This document shows positions 59,104 through 64,000 of a stretch of 64,000 nt of DNA, piece after piece. The stretch comes from Candidatus Nitrotoga sp. SPKER (lineage in GTDB: Bacteria; Pseudomonadota; Gammaproteobacteria; Burkholderiales; Gallionellaceae), in the NCBI GenBank assembly GCA_003402285.1, contig QFXG01000006.1:34282-98281 (forward strand). The letters are read 5' to 3'. Below the pieces are notes generated by a model that made no database searches, had not been told where the DNA came from, and was given only the letters and a program-made list of their open reading frames with translations. Within the stretch, counting starts at the first letter, position 1, and every line of letters begins with the position of its first letter. The position numbers and the translations under genes were made by a program.

Positions 59104-60882
59104 TCACTCATCTTCTTGCTGTTGTAAAGCCCACATTTGCGCATATACGCCCTGTTTCACCAGTAGCTCACGATGAGTACCCCTCTCAACAATGCGCCCA
59201 CTGTCCATCACCAATATTTGATGTGCGTCCACAATGGTAGACAGGCGATGAGCAATAACCAATGTAGTACGATTATGGGCAACGTTGCGTAATTCATTCT
59301 GAATCACCTTCTCGGATTTTGAATCCAACGCAGAGGTCGCTTCGTCAAAAATCAGAATGGCAGGATTTTTGAGAATAGCGCGTGCAATCGCCACACGCTG
59401 CTTCTCTCCACCAGACAATTTCAATCCACGCTCGCCCACTATGGTGTCGTAGCCATCCGGTAACGATTGTATAAAAGGATGAATATGAGCCGACTGCGCC
59501 GCATTCAAAACTTCTTCACGCGTGGCTTCGGGACGACCATAAGCTATATTGTAATAAATGCTATCGTTAAACAGTACGGTGTCTTGCGGCACAATGCCAA
59601 TAGCAGCGCGCAAACTGGCCTGCGTTACCTTACGAATATTTTGATTGTCTATCCGAATGCTTCCTGAATTTACATCATAGAAACGAAACAGCAACCGTGA
59701 CAAAGTAGATTTGCCCGCCCCACTTGAACCTACCACAGCAACCGTATGCCCAGACGGAATATCAAAACTGATATCAAATAAAATTTGCCGCTTTGGTTCG
59801 TAAAAGAAACACACCTGCTCGAAATGCACTGAAGCTTGATCAACCTTCAAAACAACCGCATCTGGCGCATCTTGTATCTCACGGTTTTCATCAAGCAGGC
59901 GGAACATTTTTTCCATGTCTACCAGGGAATGCTTAATCTCCCGATAGACAAAACCAAGAAAATGTAATGGTATGTATAGCTGCAACATGAAAACGTTGAT
60001 TAGAACCAAGTCGCCCAAGGTCAGCTCACCGTTTACCACCCCATTCGATGCCAGCAGCATCAACGCGATCATGCCGATGGCAATAATAGCGCTCTGTCCA
60101 GAATTCAACGTTGCCAGCGAAGTTTGATTCTTCACAGCAGAGGTTTCCCACTTGCTCATGTGTTCATCGTAGCGTCGTGCTTCATAGTCCTCGTTGCCAA
60201 AATATTTTACTGTTTCATAGTTGAGCAGACTATCTATGGCACGCGTGTTTGCCTTTGAATCCATATCATTCATCGTACGGCGAAATATCATGCGCCACTC
60301 GGTAATGAATAAGGTAAAGACGATATACACAATCAGTGTGATGAAAGTGATAATCGCGAACCATGCGTTGTATTTATAAAACAGAATTCCTGCAACCAAG
60401 CCGATTTCCAGCAGCGTCGGCAGAATGCTGAACAGCATAAAATTGAGTAGGAAGCTGATTCCTTTCGTACCACGCTCGATATCACGCGATACACCACCGG
60501 TCTGACGCTCCAGATGGAAGCGCAGACTTAAGCTATGCAGATGAACGAATAGTTTGAGTGCTACGCGCCGTATGGCACGTTGGGTTACTTTGGCAAATAC
60601 TGCGTCGCGCAACTCGCCAAACAATGTGCTGAAGAGCCGCAACAAACCATAGCCAACCACGAGTGACACCGGCACTAACAATATTGCTTTTGGCTTATTC
60701 AGAGCATCCACGATTTCTTTGAGCAACAGCGGCACCGCCACATTAGCCAATTTAGCCAGCACCAGTAGCAGCAACGCTAGCACAACACGACTTTTGAACT
60801 CCAGTAGGTAAGGGAAAAGGGTGCTAATGACATTCCAATCGCTGCGTGACACAGGAGTTGAGGAAGCAGGATGAGGGCGCAT
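59104..60882 (-). CDS. Atm1/HMT1-type ABC exporter
   Basis: A 592-residue half-transporter: an N-terminal membrane domain (about 20-325; six helices) fused to one ATPase domain (about 350-585). Walker A is SSGAGKST with Lys391, the signature LSGGEKQ lies near 494, and ILIFDEATSALD is the Walker B motif. SLRFHLERQTGGVSRDIERGTKGISFLL is characteristic of the Atm1/ABCB7 group, which exports glutathione-linked metal or sulfur compounds. Substrate cannot be fixed from the sequence. It stands alone, leftward, before leuC. Confidence 0.93.
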   Translation of the reverse strand: MRPHPASSTPVSRSDWNVISTLFPYLLEFKSRVVLALLLLVLAKLANVAVPLLLKEIVDALNKPKAILLVPVSLVVGYGLLRLFSTLFGELRDAVFAKVTQRAIRRVALKLFVHLHSLSLRFHLERQTGGVSRDIERGTKGISFLLNFMLFSILPTLLEIGLVAGILFYKYNAWFAIITFITLIVYIVFTLFITEWRMIFRRTMNDMDSKANTRAIDSLLNYETVKYFGNEDYEARRYDEHMSKWETSAVKNQTSLATLNSGQSAIIAIGMIALMLLASNGVVNGELTLGDLVLINVFMLQLYIPLHFLGFVYREIKHSLVDMEKMFRLLDENREIQDAPDAVVLKVDQASVHFEQVCFFYEPKRQILFDISFDIPSGHTVAVVGSSGAGKSTLSRLLFRFYDVNSGSIRIDNQNIRKVTQASLRAAIGIVPQDTVLFNDSIYYNIAYGRPEATREEVLNAAQSAHIHPFIQSLPDGYDTIVGERGLKLSGGEKQRVAIARAILKNPAILIFDEATSALDSKSEKVIQNELRNVAHNRTTLVIAHRLSTIVDAHQILVMDSGRIVERGTHRELLVKQGVYAQMWALQQQEDE

Positions 60883-61032
60883 TTATAATGTGAGGGAAAT
60901 AAATAAGAGAACGGATTTAAAACAGAAGTACAATCTTATAGCGCGCGCGCTTAAGAGGCAATCTGGAATAGCATCCGCGCTTCTCAAATACTGAGCTAGT
61001 CTGTGGAAAATAGACACCAACGTTTTTATAAA

Positions 61033-61345
61033 CTTAAAACGGAGGTGCGAAATGAAACAAAGCATACCCAGCAATTTACAGCAAAGAATGTCGTGAGCAA
61101 ACGGTTAGGCAAGTTACAGAAAAAGATTAGGTCCGAAAGAAGCGACGCGGCGTTTGTCGATGCCTGTTTCCACATTGGAGTAATGCCTAAAGACAGCGCT
61201 GACCGACATTGAACTGGAACTGACCAAAACCAAACGGGAACTTACGGAAGTCAAAATGAAGCGCGACCTGTTAAAAAAGCGGCGGCGTACTTTGCCAGAG
61301 AAGTGCAGTGAAGTGCGCGATGATGAAGTAATGCCAAGGGGATAA
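61033..61345 (+). pseudogene. IS3-family transposase orfA remnant
   Basis: Fragments of an IS3 orfA are readable across frames: TQQFTAKNVV, KRLGPKEATRRLSMPVSTLE, and TKRELTEVKMKRDLLK. The last should continue KAAAYFAREVQ-stop, which is readable after adding one A in the A-run at 61272-61277. At least two frameshifts and several stops break it. The orfB half is missing. It is a decayed copy and not a functional element. Confidence 0.7.
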
Positions 61346-61496
61346 TCCAATACCGTTGATGTGCCGTATCTACGAAGTTCGAATCGGGGTAGCCGCATTG
61401 CTCCCATGAGCACAGAAAATTGGTCGGTATCAATCCAATTAAATCTTAGCTAGTACATTTTAACCACAGCCAATCCACCGACAGCGTATTATGTGT

Positions 61497-62690
61497 ACTA
61501 GCTCAGACCTGATCTGACAGTTACCGAATTTTTAGGGTGTCTGTCAGATTAAATTAGGTTTAGATTTTTTCCATCCCAAACCGGTTTCCCACTAAGTAAT
61601 GTTTCCAACGGCGTTCTGCCATTACAAACTTTACCCTGATGAGTTCTTTCATTATTGTAATAATTAAGCCAATCGTCTAGACCTTTCTGCAAGGTTTCCA
61701 CATTGGCATAAAAATTTTTTCGGAATGTGACTTGGTAAAATTCCTGCAAAATGGTTTTATGGAAGCGCTCGCATATACCGTTAGTCTGGGGTGACATGGC
61801 CTTGGTTTTAGTATGGTTAATGTCGTTGATAGCAAGATAGAGTTGGTAATCATGTTGCTCTACTTTGCCACAATACTCAGTACCCCGATCCGTTAAGATA
61901 CGCAGCATGGGCAGGTCGTGGCTTGTATAAAATGGCAGTACTTTATCGTTCAGCAGATCAGCTGCAGTAATCGGTGTTTTGGTCGTGTACAGCTTGCAAT
62001 GAACAATCTTGCTGTAGGTATCAATAAACGTCTGCTGGTAGATGCGACCTACGCCTTTTAGATTGCCTACGTAGAAGGTATCTTGCGCACCTAGGTAGCC
62101 GGGATGAGCCGTTTCAATTTCACCGCAGGCGACATCGTCCTCATGCTTGCGTTCAAGTGCGGCAATTTGCGCATCGCTGAGCACAATACCCTCATCTGCA
62201 ACTTTGGCTTCCAGTGCGCTCAAGCGGCTTTTGAAATTCTCAAGCTTGTGGCGCAGCCAAATAAAGCGGACGCCACTGCCTGAAACAAATACACCGCGCT
62301 TACGTAATTCATTACTGGTGCGGTGCTGACCATGTGCAGGAAAGTCTACTGCATAACCGATGACAACTTGTTCTGTACGTTCGTCAACACGGTTCTTAAA
62401 ATTAGGTACACGGCGCTCGCGATTAATGAGTCCTTCTAAACCATCAGTTTCAACGAGTTCTTGATAACGATAAAACGTGTCTCTCGATACGCCCATAATC
62501 TTGCAGGCTTTGGAGACGTTTTGAAGTTCTGAAGCAAGATTGAGCAATCCTACTTTATGTTTGATGATTGGGTTGTTAGTATGAAACATGAGCGTTACCT
62601 TTCTTTAAGTTTGATGACGGATTCGACACCCATATCAAACTCGGTAACGCTCACTTTTTCAAGTGCATTGTCAGATCAGGTTGAGACTAG
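61497..62690 (-). mobile_element. IS481-family insertion sequence, apparently complete
   Basis: The transposase gene lies between two imperfect terminal repeats. The left one reads CTCAGACCTGATCTGACA (61502-61519), and the right one, on the opposite strand (62685-62668), reads CTCAACCTGATCTGACA; they differ by a single-base gap. Both ends are flanked by ACTAG (61497-61501 and 62686-62690), a likely 5-base target duplication. The element without the duplication is about 1184 bases. The intact reading frame and clean ends suggest a recent insertion. Confidence 0.75.
61549..62589 (-). CDS. IS481-family DDE transposase
   Basis: A 346-residue transposase. A helix-turn-helix region (about 10-60; NVSKACKIMGVSRDTFYRYQEL) is followed by an integrase core. 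The catalytic acidic residues are in LGAQDTFYVG, RILTDRGTEY and the Glu of NGICERFHKTILQEFY. NYYNNERTHQGKVCNGRTPLETL closes the domain. No frameshift or stop is visible. The closest families are IS481 and IS3-like members with a single long frame. Confidence 0.93.
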   Translation of the reverse strand: MFHTNNPIIKHKVGLLNLASELQNVSKACKIMGVSRDTFYRYQELVETDGLEGLINRERRVPNFKNRVDERTEQVVIGYAVDFPAHGQHRTSNELRKRGVFVSGSGVRFIWLRHKLENFKSRLSALEAKVADEGIVLSDAQIAALERKHEDDVACGEIETAHPGYLGAQDTFYVGNLKGVGRIYQQTFIDTYSKIVHCKLYTTKTPITAADLLNDKVLPFYTSHDLPMLRILTDRGTEYCGKVEQHDYQLYLAINDINHTKTKAMSPQTNGICERFHKTILQEFYQVTFRKNFYANVETLQKGLDDWLNYYNNERTHQGKVCNGRTPLETLLSGKPVWDGKNLNLI

Positions 62691-62760
62691 TTCATATTAT
62701 GCATTTATCGCTTGACTCGACAAACCGTTGCCATCACCCCAGCTGTTTACAATTTCATTG

Positions 62761-63216
62761 TCAAAGTATTTGATTCGTTTTCATCCAAGCACTTGATCGT
62801 CGCAATGCTTCCGTAATTTGACCGGCCGTCATTTGTTCTTCCACAACCCCAAGAAGATCCCTTCCTTCCTCATCGACAGCAAGATCTGCCCCTTCTTCAT
62901 CAACAGCTCTACCAGCAATATTCAACCACATAAACGCTTCAATAAGATCTTGCTCAACGCCACTCCCTTGAGAATACATAATGCCTAAATTAATTTGGGA
63001 TGGTGCAAATCGCTGCTCTGCAGATTTACGAAATAAAGCCACAGCTTTCCGCTCGTCCTTTGTAACACCATAACCATTATTGTACATATCACCAAGACAA
63101 AACTGTGCCTCAGGATCTCCCTGCTCTGCGGCTTTTCTAAAGCATTTTTCCGCATTAATATAGTCTTTACTCAAGAAAAAATTCAGCCCCTCTTTAAAAT
63201 CGTTTAATTCACTCAT
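62761..63216 (-). CDS. Sel1-repeat (TPR-like) protein
   Basis: A 151-residue protein with about three Sel1-like repeats (about 10-110): YINAEKCFRKAAEQGDPEAQFCLGDMYNNGYGVTKDERKAVALFRKSAEQ and QINLGIMYSQGSGVEQDLIEAFMWLNIAG. The C-terminal half contains a local duplication, AVDEEGADL and AVDEEGRDL. No signal peptide is seen, so it is probably cytoplasmic and binds another protein. It lies between the IS481 element and the Mrp-family gene. Confidence 0.85.
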   Translation of the reverse strand: MSELNDFKEGLNFFLSKDYINAEKCFRKAAEQGDPEAQFCLGDMYNNGYGVTKDERKAVALFRKSAEQRFAPSQINLGIMYSQGSGVEQDLIEAFMWLNIAGRAVDEEGADLAVDEEGRDLLGVVEEQMTAGQITEALRRSSAWMKTNQIL

Positions 63217-63382
63217 ATTTACTTTCCTACACAGTTTTACTGTTAACCTACTCGATATTCTTCTTGTGTTTCAATTTTTACCGACAATTAAACTGTTCAA
63301 TTGTGTTTACCCTTCAAACTTACAAAAAAAGTAATGCAATCTACGTAAACTTATAAAATTAGTACGACCACCTTCAAAAACC

Positions 63383-64000
63383 TTACACAGCCCCGGCTTG
63401 ATCTATCTGAGCGCCTAAGAACTTCGCACATCTTTCGGCAATCGCCATCAATGCCTTTGCTGAAGGAGACTCTGGATAAGCCTGCACAACAGGTACGCCT
63501 TTATCCGCACAAATGGTTATCTCGCTATCAAGCGGGACAGCGCCAATAAATGGCACGCCCAGTTCATTCGCGACCCGTTCTCCTCCGCCCTTCTTGAATA
63601 CGTCGATCTCACCGCTGCAATGTGGACAGATCAGACCGCTCATGTTCTCGACAATTCCGATAATCGGTGTATTTCTTTCTTTTACAAAAGAGATCATTTT
63701 CCTTGCGTCAAGAAGCGCAACATCTTGCGGCGTGCTTACAACAACAACCCCATCCAGATTGGGAATAAAATCCATAATCGTAATATGTTCATTTCCCGTC
63801 CCAGGTGGTAGATCTATCACCAAGAAATCAAGCTTTCCCCAAGTAATATTTCCAAGGAGCTCAATGATAAACTCATACTTGACCGCATCTCTCCATACAA
63901 CTGGTTCGTTCTGATCTTCTATCAACAAACCCAAAGATGCAACCTTTAATCCTGCAGGCATGATGTGCGGGGCTATGCCGTCTTTATCTCCGCGAAGTCT
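63383..64000 (-). CDS. apbC: Mrp/ApbC (NBP35) family iron-sulfur carrier ATPase, truncated by the window
   Basis: The C-terminal 205 or so residues are in view; the 5' end runs off the right edge, since the frame continues open through RGDKDGIAPHIMPAGLKV. Visible features are VIDLPPGTGNEHI (Walker B-like), SGLICPHCSGEIDVF with the C-x-x-C metal-binding pair, and GVPFIGAVPLDSEI. These are hallmarks of Mrp/ApbC proteins that load Fe-S clusters. The Walker A half is outside the window. A methionine at 63961 is internal, not the start. Confidence 0.88.
   Translation of the reverse strand, partial: RLRGDKDGIAPHIMPAGLKVASLGLLIEDQNEPVVWRDAVKYEFIIELLGNITWGKLDFLVIDLPPGTGNEHITIMDFIPNLDGVVVVSTPQDVALLDARKMISFVKERNTPIIGIVENMSGLICPHCSGEIDVFKKGGGERVANELGVPFIGAVPLDSEITICADKGVPVVQAYPESPSAKALMAIAERCAKFLGAQIDQAGAV

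Noticed and set aside
61371..61400. A GTTCGAATCGGGG stretch resembling a tRNA T-arm
   Set aside because: No acceptor, D or anticodon stem could be built on either strand.

Overview
The window reads as a chromosomal segment of an autotrophic betaproteobacterium. The gene order is typical of that class: rhodanese-grxC-secB-gpsA, gpmI-envC-ctpA-moeB, leuS-lptE-holA, ubiE-ubiJ-ubiB and leuC-leuD-leuB-asd-fimV-truA-trpF-trpB-trpA-accD. A class I phosphoribulokinase and a fructose-1,6-bisphosphatase point to a Calvin cycle. Moderate GC with this content suits Nitrosomonadales (Gallionellaceae such as Gallionella, Sideroxydans or Nitrotoga, or Nitrosomonadaceae); the genus cannot be fixed from the sequence alone.

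Layout. 1-6593 (all minus): the start of gpsA, an SH3 protein, secB, grxC, a rhodanese-like membrane protein without its catalytic Cys, a PglL-type O-glycosylation ligase, and a tight CHASE2 / SH3 / M48 protease operon. 6955-11907 (plus): gpmI, envC, ctpA, moeB. 12211-19251 (minus): a small orphan gene, dsbD, cutA, holA, lptE, leuS. 19451-23747 (plus): prkB, uvrD, a DUF481 outer-membrane protein. 23999-28355 is an accessory zone: a GC-rich metzincin and lipoprotein pair, a decayed type ISP restriction-modification gene, REP-like repeats and an HDOD gene. 28422-43688 is mostly housekeeping: cca, slt, fbp, ubiB, ubiJ, a Tim44-like gene, ubiE, dolP, yraN, rsmI, pyrC, a lone parA and glmS.

43845-46707 is the second accessory zone: two tandem tiny CxxC thioredoxin-like proteins, a REP-like palindrome, and what looks like an integron gene-cassette junction. 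There a 60-bp attC-like site lies between a 105-residue orphan gene and a HEPN-like gene. An ETHE1-type persulfide dioxygenase follows. 46839-58925 is the long leu/asd/fimV/tru/trp/acc cluster, with an entericidin-like small lipoprotein between leuC and leuD. 59104-64000 holds an Atm1-type ABC exporter, an IS3 remnant, a complete IS481-type element with candidate terminal repeats and target duplication, a Sel1-repeat protein and a truncated Mrp/ApbC gene at the edge.

The strongest candidates for something unusual are the attC-like cassette junction, the CHASE2-SH3-M48 operon whose sensor has an unrecognised cytoplasmic domain, the GC-rich metzincin/lipoprotein island beside a dead restriction system, and the low-complexity or palindromic insertions inside the essential genes leuS and uvrD. 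No tRNA, rRNA or CRISPR array was seen.
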